The position numbers and the translations under genes were made by a program. Of a stretch of 64,000 nucleotides of DNA, positions 16,872 through 25,080 are shown in pieces. The notes beneath the pieces are model-generated. The model searched no databases. It saw only the letters and a program-made list of their open reading frames with translations, and was not told the DNA's origin. The stretch is from an uncultured Collinsella sp. (lineage in GTDB: Bacteria > Actinomycetota > Coriobacteriia > Coriobacteriales > Coriobacteriaceae): NCBI GenBank assembly GCA_900541795.1, contig UQLC01000011.1, positions 24,713 to 88,712 on the forward strand, given 5' to 3'. Every line of letters begins with the position of its first letter. Position 1 is the first letter of the stretch.

Positions 16872-17804
16872 ATGGTGCAGGGCGCCAAACATATGAAGAG
16901 CAGTAACGCCGCGGACAACGGCGGCTCAAGCCCTCAGCCCAAACCTCAACCAAAGCCCAAGCGCCGTCGCAAGCGACTGCCGCGCTGGGCCGACCGTCTC
17001 ATCACCATCGTCATCATTCTTATTGGCGTGGGCCTTATGACCTGGCCGTGGATCTTGGACCGGCTCGAGGCCTCGGGCGTGTTCAACCAGATCAGCACGG
17101 TGTCCAGCACCGTGGACGCGCTGTCTGCCGAGGAGCGCGAGCGCATCCTGCTTCAGGCGCGCTCCTATAACGAGCAGCTAGCGGGCGAGGCCACCGAGCT
17201 TCCCGCCGACCAGATCGAGCCCTACGCTCAGCAGCTCATCTTTGACCGCGACCCCATGATGAGCTGGGTCGAGATTCCCTCCATCGACGTGAGCATGCCC
17301 ATCTACCACGGCACGAGCGAAGAAGTCCTTATGGCGGGCGTCGGCCACCTGGAGGGCACGAGCCTGCCGGTGGGCGGCACCTCGACTCATTGCGTGCTCA
17401 CCGCGCACTCGGGCATGCGCAACCTGAGCATGTTCGACGACATCCACTCGCTGGAGCCCGGCGACCTGGTGTTGCTGCACACCATGAACAAGACGCTCGC
17501 CTACAAGATGGTGGACTCCGAGGTGGTGCTGCCCGAGGAGATGGAGTCGCTGGCCATCGAGCCCGGCGCCGACAAGGTGACGCTTGTCACCTGCACGCCC
17601 TATGGCGTGAACGACCATCGCCTGCTGGTGCATTGCGTGCGTACCAAGTACAAAAAGAAGGACGTCGACAAGCAAAAGTCGCTGGCTGGCCGCCACTGGG
17701 GCAAGCGCGAGTTTGCCGTGCTCATCGTGGTCGTAGCCATTGTGCTGTTGCTGCTGGACATCGTGATCCACGCGGTCCGCAAGCGCCGCAAGGCCAAGGC
17801 CTAG
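16872..17804 (+). CDS. Class C (pilin-polymerising) sortase
   Basis: A 310-residue membrane transpeptidase that joins LPxTG-type pilins and anchors them. It has a Lys/Pro/Arg-rich cytoplasmic N-terminus, a first membrane segment (about 41-61), a catalytic domain with His179 (LTAHSGM), Cys241 (LVTCTPYG) and Arg250 (NDHRLLVH), and a second C-terminal membrane segment with a basic tail, as in class C enzymes. The sequence IYHGTSEEVLMAGVGHLEG is typical of class C. I do not see a clear DPF/DPW lid motif; the nearest is RDPMM (126-130). It is the only sortase in the locus, so it probably handles all three substrates. Confidence 0.94.
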   Translation: MVQGAKHMKSSNAADNGGSSPQPKPQPKPKRRRKRLPRWADRLITIVIILIGVGLMTWPWILDRLEASGVFNQISTVSSTVDALSAEERERILLQARSYNEQLAGEATELPADQIEPYAQQLIFDRDPMMSWVEIPSIDVSMPIYHGTSEEVLMAGVGHLEGTSLPVGGTSTHCVLTAHSGMRNLSMFDDIHSLEPGDLVLLHTMNKTLAYKMVDSEVVLPEEMESLAIEPGADKVTLVTCTPYGVNDHRLLVHCVRTKYKKKDVDKQKSLAGRHWGKREFAVLIVVVAIVLLLLDIVIHAVRKRRKAKA

Positions 17805-17824
17805 GCATAAGACATTCTCCAGAA

Positions 17825-17857
17825 CCACCACAAAGGGGACAGGCACCTTTGTGGTGG
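17825..17857 (+). repeat. Family F palindromic repeat, copy 4
   Basis: Perfect 12-bp arms CCACCACAAAGG and CCTTTGTGGTGG with core GGACAGGCA. It lies 14 bases before repeat E4. The E/F pairing seen at 7791-7920 recurs here in reverse order. Confidence 0.85.
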
Positions 17858-17870
17858 CCCGAGGGCTTCC

Positions 17871-17935
17871 AGACCGTCCCAACATTCGACGAAAATCGCG
17901 ATTTTGGCGAAAAACGTCAAATGTTGGGACGGTTT
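17871..17935. repeat. 65-bp palindromic repeat, family E, copy 4
   Basis: Arms 17871-17888 and 17918-17935 pair at 16 of 18 positions. The arm type (CCGTCCCAACATT) matches copy 2, while the loop orientation matches copy 3. Confidence 0.85.
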
Positions 17936-18096
17936 TCGTTGCGGGTGGAATGGTTTTCGCCGCAGGTTCGCCGGATCACACCCTGCCAATCCGCCGCCCT
18001 CGTTACGTTTTCGCTGCATTTGGGTAAAGCGCCTGCTCCAAGCGGCGTTGCCTTGTATACTAGAGCGGTTTATCTGTTATGCGGAAGGGAGCGCCT

Positions 18097-18408
18097 ATGG
18101 CACTCAGCGAGAAAGACGTGCGCGGCATCGCCGAGTACGCAAAGATCGCACTGACCGATGACGAGCTCGCCCAGATGACGTCCTACATGAACGACGCCGT
18201 CCAGATGCTCGAGCCCGTCTTGCAATATGACTTGCCCGACGTGGAGCCCACGTTCCATCCCATCGGAAGCCTGTCCAACGTGATGGGTGATGACCTGCGC
18301 GAGCCCGAGCGCGACCTGCCGCTCGACGTTGCGCTCGAAAACGCCGGCAGCGCGCGCGACCGCTACTTCCGCGTGCCGTCCATTTTGGGAGAGGGGGAGA
18401 GCGAGTAA
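18097..18408 (+). CDS. gatC: Asp-tRNA(Asn)/Glu-tRNA(Gln) amidotransferase subunit C
   Basis: A 103-residue protein with the typical start ALSEKDVRGIAEYAKIALTDDE and the conserved end LPLDVALENAGSARDRYFRVP. GatC tethers GatA and GatB in the tRNA-dependent amidotransferase. The ATG at 18097 follows GGAAGGGA, and an upstream in-frame ATG at 18079 lacks a site. The stop overlaps the gatA start in TAATG, so the operon is translationally coupled. Confidence 0.96.
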   Translation: MALSEKDVRGIAEYAKIALTDDELAQMTSYMNDAVQMLEPVLQYDLPDVEPTFHPIGSLSNVMGDDLREPERDLPLDVALENAGSARDRYFRVPSILGEGESE

Positions 18409-19922
18409 TGGCGCTAAGCTTCGATTCCCTTACCGCCGCCCAGATCGCCGCGGGCGTTGCCGCCGGCGACTTTACCGCTACCGAGGTGGCCCAGGCCTCC
18501 CTTGCCGCCATCGAGGCGCGCGAGGGCGGGGTTCAGGCATTCCTGCAGGTGGCGCCCGAGCTTGCGCTCGAGGCCGCCGCGCGCGTGGATGCCGACCGCG
18601 CTGCAGGCAAGCCGCTGCCCCCGCTCGCGGGCGTGCCGCTGGCCATCAAGGACAACATGAACCTCGTGGGCACGCGCACTACCTGCGCTTCCCGCATGCT
18701 CGGGAACTACCAGAGCGTCTACACCGCCACCTGCGTCCAGCGCATGCTCGATGCCGGCTGCCTGCCCATGGGCAAGGCCAACATGGATGAGTTCGCCTTT
18801 GGCAGCTCTACCGAGAGCTCGGCGTTCCACCGCACCAACAACCCCTGGGATACCGAGCGCGTGCCCGGTGGCTCCTCGGGCGGCTCCGCTGCCGCCGTCG
18901 CCGCGGGCGAGGTCGCGCTCTCGCTGGGCTCGGACACCGGCGGCTCCATTCGCCAGCCGGCGTCGCTGTGCGGCGTGGTGGGCTTTAAGCCCACGTATGG
19001 CGCCGTGAGCCGTTACGGCGTGGTTGCCTTTGGCTCGTCGCTCGACCAGGTGGGACCCTTTGGCCGCACGGTCGAGGATGTCGCGCTGGCCATGAACGCG
19101 CTTACCGGCGCGGGTCACGATCCGTACGACTGCACCAGCCAGGATTGCGCCGTCGACTTTACCGAGCATCTCAACGACAGCATCGAGGGCAAGCGCGTGG
19201 GCATCATCCCCGCGTTTATGGAGGCCGAGGGCCTGACGCCCGAGGTCAAGGCCGCTGTTCAGCGCGCCGCCCAGGAGCTGCAGAACCAAGGCGCCGAGCT
19301 GGTCGAGGTCGACCTGCCGCACCTGGACGCCGCCATCGCCGCCTACTACGTCATCGGCCCGGCCGAGGCGTTCTCCAACTTGGCACGTTTCGATGGCATT
19401 CGCTACGGCTATCAGGAGGAGGGCTGCGCCAACCTGTCCGATCAGAGCTCGCTGTCGCGCGCCCACGGCTTTGGCGCCGAGGCCAAGCGCCGTCAGATGC
19501 TCGGCGCCTACCTGCTGAGCTCGGGCGTGTACGACAAGTACTACTACGCTGCGCAAAAGGCCCGCACGCTCATCACGCAGGACTACGACGCCGCGTATGC
19601 CAAGGTGGACACCATCCTCATGCCCGCCTCGCCGCGCACGGCCTTTAAGTTTGGTGAGATCAGCGACCCCACGCAGATGTACCTCTCCGACCTGTATACC
19701 ATCTCGCTCAACATTTGCGGCAACGGTGGCATCTCGGTGCCGCTGGGCCTGGGCGAGGATACTCAGCTGCCCGTTTCTGCCCAGCTGGTGGGTCCGGCCT
19801 TTAAGGACCGTCAGCTGCTCACGTTTGCCCGCGCCCTGGAGCGCGGCTTTGCCGATGCCGCCACGGGTGCGCCCGCGCTTTCCGTCGCGTCCGATTTTGC
19901 CGGGAAGGGAGGCGAGCTGTAA
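18408..19922 (+). CDS. gatA: Asp-tRNA(Asn)/Glu-tRNA(Gln) amidotransferase subunit A
   Basis: A 504-residue amidase-signature enzyme that releases ammonia from glutamine for GatB. The Ser-cisSer-Lys triad is visible: Lys in PLAIKDNM and the serines in PGGSSGGSAAAVA and SDTGGSIRQPA. The length is normal for the family. It is coupled to gatC upstream and to gatB downstream by TAATG overlaps. Confidence 0.98.
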   Translation: MALSFDSLTAAQIAAGVAAGDFTATEVAQASLAAIEAREGGVQAFLQVAPELALEAAARVDADRAAGKPLPPLAGVPLAIKDNMNLVGTRTTCASRMLGNYQSVYTATCVQRMLDAGCLPMGKANMDEFAFGSSTESSAFHRTNNPWDTERVPGGSSGGSAAAVAAGEVALSLGSDTGGSIRQPASLCGVVGFKPTYGAVSRYGVVAFGSSLDQVGPFGRTVEDVALAMNALTGAGHDPYDCTSQDCAVDFTEHLNDSIEGKRVGIIPAFMEAEGLTPEVKAAVQRAAQELQNQGAELVEVDLPHLDAAIAAYYVIGPAEAFSNLARFDGIRYGYQEEGCANLSDQSSLSRAHGFGAEAKRRQMLGAYLLSSGVYDKYYYAAQKARTLITQDYDAAYAKVDTILMPASPRTAFKFGEISDPTQMYLSDLYTISLNICGNGGISVPLGLGEDTQLPVSAQLVGPAFKDRQLLTFARALERGFADAATGAPALSVASDFAGKGGEL

Positions 19923-21598
19923 TGAAGGAGCTTTCCGAGGTCCTGCAGGATTGGGAGGCCGTGATCGGCCTGGAGATCCATACCGAGCTCACCGCACTCG
20001 ATACCAAGATGTTCTGCAACTGCAAGCTCAGCCACGATGACGAGCCCAACGCCAACGTCTGCCCGGTGTGCCTGGGCCTGCCCGGCGCCCTGCCGGTGCC
20101 CAACAAGCGCGCCATCGAGAGCATCGTCAAAGCGGGTCTCGCCACCAACTGCGAGATCCAGCGTCACTCGATGTTCTACCGCAAGCACTACTTTTATCCC
20201 GATATGGCCAAGAACTTCCAGACCACGCAGGGTCCGGTCGCCTTTGCCATGTACGGCCACCTGGACCTGGACGTGACCGGTCGCGGTGCCGCCGAGCGCC
20301 CCGACTGCGCGTTTGGCGAGGCCGAGGCCCAGAGCCTGGCGAGCGCCTCGGCCAACGCCGAGGGCCTGTCCACGTCCATGACGTCGACCATGCGCGAGGG
20401 CAATCAGCGCGCCGGCCATCTGGCCAGCTACGACGCGTCCAACCTGCAGATGCCCGAGCGTCGCGAGGACGGTTCCTACACGGTGCCCATCCGCATTTTG
20501 CGCATCCACATGGAGGAGGACGCCGCCAAGATGGTCCACGTGGGCGGTGCCGAGGGCCGCATTACCGCCGCGGCCGAGTCGCTCGTCGACTACAACCGCT
20601 GCGGCACGCCTTTGATTGAGCTCGTGACCGAGCCCGACCTGCGCACGCCCGAGGAAGCGCGTCTGTTTATGGAAAAGCTCCGTCGCATCTTTGTGACGCT
20701 GGGCATTTCGGACTGCTCCATGGAGAAGGGCTCCATGCGCTGCGACGGCAACGTGTCGCTGCGCCGCCGCGGCGAGACCAAGCTGGGCACCAAGACCGAG
20801 CTCAAGAACCTCAACTCGTTCAAGAGCCTGCACGACGGCCTTGTCTACGAGATCTGCCGCCAGGCCGAGGTGCTCGAGGAGGGCGGCATCATCTATCAGG
20901 AGACCCGTCACTGGGAGCCCAGCCGCAAGCGCACCGTGGTCATGCGCGTCAAGGAAACGGCCGACGACTATCGCCTGTTCCCCGATCCCGACCTGGCGCC
21001 GTTCGATTTGGACGACGAGTTCATCGACCGCTGCCGTGGCGAGATTCCCGAACTGCCCGATGCCAAGCGCGTCCGTTTTGAGGCCGACTTTGGCATTAAG
21101 ACGGCCGACGCCGAGCAGATTGCTGGCGACCCCGAGTTTGCCGACTTCTTTGAGGCCGCTGCTGCCGGTATGGCCGGCAAGGAGGCCCAGACGGTCGCAA
21201 ACCTGCTGGTCAACGAGATGATCGCCTACCTTAAGGGTGCGGGCGTGTCGCTCGCCGAGTCCGGCATCGCGCCGGCCCAGGTGGCAGCCCTTGCCAAGCT
21301 GCTGGCGACCGATGCCATCAGCTCCAACCAGGCGCACGAGGTCTTTGAGGCCATGGCCCAGACCGGCGACGACCCCAACAAGATCGTCGACGAGCGTGGT
21401 ATGCGTCAGGTGAGCGATGCCGGTGCGCTGCAGCCGATTGTGGACGAGGTGCTGGCTAACTGTGCCGATCAGGCGCAGCAGTACCGCGACGGCAACCAGA
21501 AGGTCATCGGCTTTTTGGTGGGCCAGTGCATGAAGGCGAGCCGCGGCAAGGGCAACCCGAAGCTCTTCAACGAGTTGCTGAGAACGTCGCTCTCGTAA
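19922..21598 (+). CDS. gatB: Asp-tRNA(Asn)/Glu-tRNA(Gln) amidotransferase subunit B, with insertion
   Basis: A 558-residue protein, longer than the usual 475-500. It phosphorylates the mischarged tRNA and transamidates it. Conserved blocks are VIGLEIHTEL, NANVCPVCLGLPGALPVPN, RIHMEEDAAKMVH and GTPLIELVTEPD, plus a C-terminal YqeY-like helical domain. Between FYPDMAKNFQTTQ and RIHMEEDA (residues about 119-188) there are roughly 60 extra residues rich in Ala, Ser and Glu, where standard GatB has a short loop. Translation is coupled to gatA. Confidence 0.97.
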   Translation: MKELSEVLQDWEAVIGLEIHTELTALDTKMFCNCKLSHDDEPNANVCPVCLGLPGALPVPNKRAIESIVKAGLATNCEIQRHSMFYRKHYFYPDMAKNFQTTQGPVAFAMYGHLDLDVTGRGAAERPDCAFGEAEAQSLASASANAEGLSTSMTSTMREGNQRAGHLASYDASNLQMPERREDGSYTVPIRILRIHMEEDAAKMVHVGGAEGRITAAAESLVDYNRCGTPLIELVTEPDLRTPEEARLFMEKLRRIFVTLGISDCSMEKGSMRCDGNVSLRRRGETKLGTKTELKNLNSFKSLHDGLVYEICRQAEVLEEGGIIYQETRHWEPSRKRTVVMRVKETADDYRLFPDPDLAPFDLDDEFIDRCRGEIPELPDAKRVRFEADFGIKTADAEQIAGDPEFADFFEAAAAGMAGKEAQTVANLLVNEMIAYLKGAGVSLAESGIAPAQVAALAKLLATDAISSNQAHEVFEAMAQTGDDPNKIVDERGMRQVSDAGALQPIVDEVLANCADQAQQYRDGNQKVIGFLVGQCMKASRGKGNPKLFNELLRTSLS

Positions 21599-21607
21599 GC
21601 GGGAAAT

Positions 21608-21738
21608 CGGGAGCCCCGGCAGGGCGGGTGCTTCCTCAAAATTTCGAACAGTCCTGCGCAAGACGAAGGCCACATTAAGTGGCCTTCTTTGCGTGCGGAA
21701 CTCATTTTGAGCAAGCACCCGCCCTGCCGGGGCTCCCG
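21608..21738. repeat. 131-bp nested palindrome, family P, copy 1
   Basis: Perfect 26-bp outer arms (21608-21633 and 21713-21738) begin CGGGAGCCCCGG. Inside are ACAGTCCTG (21648-21656), a perfect 9-bp hairpin with ATTAA loop (21665-21687) and CGTGCGGAACTC (21692-21703). A second copy with different arms but the same 56-bp core layout is at 37003-37141, in inverted orientation. The inner hairpin plus TTT may also terminate the gatCAB transcript. Confidence 0.9.
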
Positions 21739-21791
21739 GGTTCCGTGACGACTCGGCCGTTCGGGTCAGGCGGGCTGAATGGAATTTGGTG

Positions 21792-21823
21792 AATGAGGGC
21801 GCCGTTGGCGCCCTCATTCTTTA
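21792..21823 (+). terminator. Terminator-like hairpin
   Basis: Perfect 12-bp arms AATGAGGGCGCC and GGCGCCCTCATT with a 3-base loop, followed by CTTTA. It is probably the distal terminator for gatCAB. Confidence 0.6.
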
Positions 21824-21844
21824 TGGATGTTGAAAAAGAAGGTG

Positions 21845-22010
21845 AATACTTTTCCGCGAAGTGAACGACCTATTTTGGACCTCTGAAACATCAACACTTT
21901 TCTGGCTCTGTTTCCTGCGGTTTTGTCGAGTTTTTCCTGCGGTTTTGCTGGCGAAAAATGCAGATGTTTCGGGGGTTCGATTTCACTCGTTCACTTCGCG
22001 GAAAAGTATT
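21845..22010. repeat. 166-bp inverted-repeat element
   Basis: Perfect 24-bp terminal arms (21845-21868 and 21987-22010; left arm begins AATACTTTTCCGCGAAG). A nested inner pair is GAAACATC (21885-21892) and GATGTTTC (21963-21970). Two direct copies of TTTCCTGCGGTTTTG lie inside at 21911 and 21933. No protein is encoded, so it is MITE-like or a structured RNA. Confidence 0.85.
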
Positions 22011-22132
22011 AGACCTCGATTTGTTGGGTCGGGGGAGGGGGCTTCTTGGATGCCGGGGATGTACATCGCGGCAGGCTGATCGCCAGAAGCCGGCTGTTCC
22101 GCGCCTCAAGATTTCCAAAGAGTTAACCTTTG

Positions 22133-22164
22133 TTGACCTTAATAGTTAGATAAACTAAACTATT
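22133..22164 (+). promoter_or_regulatory. Candidate promoter with inverted repeat, upstream of the metal ATPase operon
   Basis: TTGACC (22133-22138), a 17-base spacer and TAAACT (22156-22161). The inverted repeat AATAGTTAG (22141-22149) with CTAAACTATT (22155-22164) covers the -10 box, which is a plausible metal-responsive repressor site. Confidence 0.55.
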
Positions 22165-22248
22165 TTCCAAAAGTGTGCTCGAGCAAACTTATTTGCTCGG
22201 GTGCTGAGGCACCGTGCCGCGTCTAATGCGGCAAAAGGGAGAAGCAAC

Positions 22249-22494
22249 ATGAAGAAGTCGACGTTCAATACCCTGCTTGTCGGTGGCGGTTTTCTGCTTG
22301 GCACGGCCGGTATCAAGCTGCTTACCAGCGCTCCGGTCAAGAATGCCTGCGTGCAGGGTATCGCGTGCGGCATGCGCATCAAGAACGGCTACCAGGACAT
22401 GGTCGAGCAGGCCAAGGCTAATGTCGACGACATGGTTGCCGAGGCTGCCTACATCACCCAGAGCGAGTCCGCTGCTGACGAGGCAGCCGAGTAA
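22249..22494 (+). CDS. DUF6110-like small membrane-associated protein
   Basis: An 81-residue protein with the ATG at 22249 after AAGGGAGAAG. It has a hydrophobic N-terminal segment (STFNTLLVGGGFLLGTAGIK), a short basic TSAPVKNACVQG stretch and an acidic helical tail. This pattern fits the DUF6110 proteins found next to P1B-type ATPases; the assignment is from memory of the family. The ATPase start is 18 bases downstream, so the two are one operon. Its role, perhaps metal delivery or ATPase partnering, is unknown. Confidence 0.75.
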   Translation: MKKSTFNTLLVGGGFLLGTAGIKLLTSAPVKNACVQGIACGMRIKNGYQDMVEQAKANVDDMVAEAAYITQSESAADEAAE

Positions 22495-22512
22495 CGCTCC
22501 CAGGCACAAACT

Positions 22513-24588
22513 ATGAGATTCTCGATTATTAGCGAGATCCCCGGCAGGACCCGTCTTCAATTGGCGGGTCCTGTGCCAGAGAGCGATCTCGATGCACTTC
22601 TTAAGCTCAGCGGCGATATCGACGGCGTGCACAGGGTGCGCGTGTATGGCCGCATTGGCCAGATGGCGCTGGAGTACGACGAGCCACGCCGCGCGAGCGT
22701 GCTCGACGCCTTGGGCGCACTCGATGCTCAAGCTATCGCCGATGCCAAGTCGGGCTACGTGATGCAGCTTGAGCCACGCAAGCACAAACTCGTTATGGAC
22801 CTGGCGACACTCGTCGGTGCCCATTACGCACGTCGCTGGTTCTTGCCCACGCCTCTGCGTGCGGTGTTTGTCGTGGCCGGTTACATGGCATTTTTGCGCG
22901 CTGCCCTTCATGAGCTGGCGCAGCCGCGCCTGACCGTTCCCGTGCTCGACGCTTCGGCCATCGGCATCTCGTTCGTCAAACGCGACGTCGACACCGCGGG
23001 CCAGACAATGTTCCTGCTCAACGTGGGCGAGCTGCTCGAGGACTACACCCGCGCCATGAGCGAAAACGAGCTCATCAACTCGCTGCTCGATGTGCCCGAC
23101 AAGGCGCAAAAGGTCGTCGGCGACACCGAGGTAAGCGTTGCCGCCACCGAGCTTGAGCCCGGCGACTTGGTAGCCGTGCGCACCGGCATGTCCATTTGCA
23201 TTGACGGCGTGGTCGAACAGGGGAGCGCCATGGTCAACCAGGCGACCCTGACCGGCGAGCCGCTGGCCGTCGAGCGCAGCGTGGACGACGACGTGTTCGC
23301 CGGCACCGTCGTGGAAGACGGCGGCATCTTGGTGCGTGTACGCGCCAACACGGCGCAGACCAAACTGCGCTCAATCGTCTCGCTCGTGCAGACGGCCGAT
23401 TCGCTCAAGTCCGAGGGCCAGTCGCATATGGAGGACCTCGCCAACAAGATCGTCCCGTGGAACTTCCTGCTTGCGGGCCTGGTCGCGCTCACTACGCGCA
23501 GCCTTATCAAGACCTCGGCGGCGCTGATGGTCGACTACTCGTGCGCGCTCAAGCTCACGGGTTCTGTTGCCGTCATGACTGCCATGAGCGACGCCGCCAA
23601 GATGGGCGTCATGGTCAAGGGCGCGAAGTACTTTGAGTCGTTTGCCAAGGCCGATACCATTGTCTTTGACAAGACCGGTACGCTGACCGAGGCCCAGCCG
23701 CGCCTAGCTTGCGTGCTCACCACCGATGGCTGGAGTGAGGACGAGATTCTGCGCCTTTCCGCTTGCTTGGAGGAGCATTTTCCGCATCCGGTGGCACGCG
23801 CCGTGGTCAATGCGGCGCGCGAGCGCGGGCTCGAGCACCGCGAGCGCCATGCCGCCGTCGAGTACATCGTGGCGCACGGCATCGCTTCGTCCATCGAAGG
23901 GCGTCGCGCCATCATTGGTTCCGCGCACTTTGTATTCGAGGACGAGGGCGCACAGCTCGAATCCGACATCAAGGAGCGCATTGAGTCCCAGATGCAGGGC
24001 CTGTCGCCGCTGTATCTGGCGGTCGACGGCACCGTTGTGGGTGTGCTCGGTATCGAGGACCCGCTCAAGTCCGGGGTCCGCGAGGCCATCGCCGACCTGC
24101 ATGCGTTGGGCGTTAAGCACGTGGTCATGCTCACGGGCGACTCGGAGCGCACAGCCGAGCGCATTGCTCGCGAGGCAGGTGTCGACGAGTTTAAGGCCGA
24201 GCTGCTGCCCGAGGACAAGTACGCGTATGTTGAGCGCATTAAGGGCGAGGGGCGCCACGTTGCCATGGTGGGCGACGGCGTCAACGATTCGCCGGCGCTC
24301 GGTTTGGCCGACGTGGGGCTGGCCATGGGTGGTGGAAGCGACATCGCCAAGGAGGTCGCCGATATCATCCTGACCGATACAGATCTGGCCGCAATCGTGC
24401 GCCTGCGCCGCATGAGTCAGGGGCTTATCGACCGTCTGTCGAGTTCGTATTCCAAGGTGATGCTCACCAACTCGGCGCTGTTGGCATTGGGTATTACCGG
24501 CATGATCACTCCGCAGACGTCGTCACTGCTGCACAACGGCTCAACGATCGCCTACAGCCTGGGTAACGCAAAGGCGTACCTGCGCTAG
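22513..24588 (+). CDS. P1B-type heavy-metal ATPase with atypical SCA motif
   Basis: A 691-residue metal-transporting P-type ATPase. The N-terminal 75 residues have an HMA-like fold pattern but no CxxC metal site (ISEIPGRTRLQL). The actuator domain has LTGEPLAVER, the phosphorylation site is DKTGTLTE (Asp386), the HP dipeptide is EEHFPHPVARAV, and the hinge is MVGDGVNDSPAL. The membrane site that is normally CPC, SPC or TPC reads DYSCALKL (Cys344), with no proline in the usual position. The substrate is therefore uncertain; Mn, Fe or Zn export are possibilities. The upstream DUF6110-like gene is co-transcribed. Confidence 0.92.
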   Translation: MRFSIISEIPGRTRLQLAGPVPESDLDALLKLSGDIDGVHRVRVYGRIGQMALEYDEPRRASVLDALGALDAQAIADAKSGYVMQLEPRKHKLVMDLATLVGAHYARRWFLPTPLRAVFVVAGYMAFLRAALHELAQPRLTVPVLDASAIGISFVKRDVDTAGQTMFLLNVGELLEDYTRAMSENELINSLLDVPDKAQKVVGDTEVSVAATELEPGDLVAVRTGMSICIDGVVEQGSAMVNQATLTGEPLAVERSVDDDVFAGTVVEDGGILVRVRANTAQTKLRSIVSLVQTADSLKSEGQSHMEDLANKIVPWNFLLAGLVALTTRSLIKTSAALMVDYSCALKLTGSVAVMTAMSDAAKMGVMVKGAKYFESFAKADTIVFDKTGTLTEAQPRLACVLTTDGWSEDEILRLSACLEEHFPHPVARAVVNAARERGLEHRERHAAVEYIVAHGIASSIEGRRAIIGSAHFVFEDEGAQLESDIKERIESQMQGLSPLYLAVDGTVVGVLGIEDPLKSGVREAIADLHALGVKHVVMLTGDSERTAERIAREAGVDEFKAELLPEDKYAYVERIKGEGRHVAMVGDGVNDSPALGLADVGLAMGGGSDIAKEVADIILTDTDLAAIVRLRRMSQGLIDRLSSSYSKVMLTNSALLALGITGMITPQTSSLLHNGSTIAYSLGNAKAYLR

Positions 24589-24605
24589 CGCTTTTACTTA
24601 AGTTT

Positions 24606-24655
24606 TTGGCCTGCATTTGGGCGGTGTTGCAGCCGCCAGAATGCAGGCCTTTTGC
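24606..24655 (+). terminator. Terminator after the P-type ATPase
   Basis: GGCCTGCATT pairs with AATGCAGGCC around an inner GGCGG/CCGCC hairpin and is followed by TTTT. Confidence 0.8.
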
Positions 24656-24664
24656 GTTTGACCA

Positions 24665-24695
24665 TGTGCTAGCAGAAATATATAGTTGTGCTAGC
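24665..24695. promoter_or_regulatory. Candidate antitoxin operator (two direct repeats)
   Basis: TGTGCTAGC occurs twice, at 24665-24673 and 24687-24695, 22 bases apart. Each contains the palindrome GCTAGC. The position directly before the RelB-like gene fits autoregulation by an antitoxin. Confidence 0.45.
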
Positions 24696-24726
24696 TTAGA
24701 TAGCAAAAGTCGAAGGTGAGGTTGAG

Positions 24727-25080
24727 ATGGGTGCTGTTAGCGGCATGGCGCAGGTGAACGTTCGCGTGGATCGCCAGGTCAAGAACCGTGCCGAGGAGGC
24801 GCTGCAGCTTTCGGGCAGGTCACTGCCCGAGCTCATCAAAAAGGTTGTGGTCAAGGTCGCACAGGGTGGCGGGCAGTGTGAGGAAGTGCTGTCTGCCGTT
24901 GATGGTCGGCAACAAACCGTCGCGCACGATACTCCGTTCGCCGCATCATGGGCGGCGGCGGATCAGCTTTACGCGGACCTGGGCATCGCTCCGTCGCCCG
25001 TATCCGACGATCGCGGTTGGGACACAATCTATTCCGAAGCCATGGATGAGCATTATCGCCAAAAGGGGATGATCCAGTGA
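24727..25080 (+). CDS. RelB/DinJ-like antitoxin
   Basis: A 117-residue protein. Its N-terminus (AQVNVRVDRQVKNRAEEALQLSGRSLPELIKKVV) matches the ribbon-helix-helix of RelB/DinJ antitoxins, and the C-terminal part is the likely toxin-binding region. The ATG at 24727 follows GAAGGTGAGG. The stop overlaps the start of the PIN-domain gene (GTGA), the coupling usual for toxin-antitoxin pairs. RelB-type antitoxins more often pair with RelE-fold toxins, so the PIN partner is a hybrid arrangement. Confidence 0.85.
   Translation: MGAVSGMAQVNVRVDRQVKNRAEEALQLSGRSLPELIKKVVVKVAQGGGQCEEVLSAVDGRQQTVAHDTPFAASWAAADQLYADLGIAPSPVSDDRGWDTIYSEAMDEHYRQKGMIQ

Noticed and set aside
19811..21817. 668-codon minus-strand frame opposite gatB
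   Set aside because: Low-complexity His/Arg/Val/Leu-rich translation with no ribosome site, fully opposite a conserved gene.
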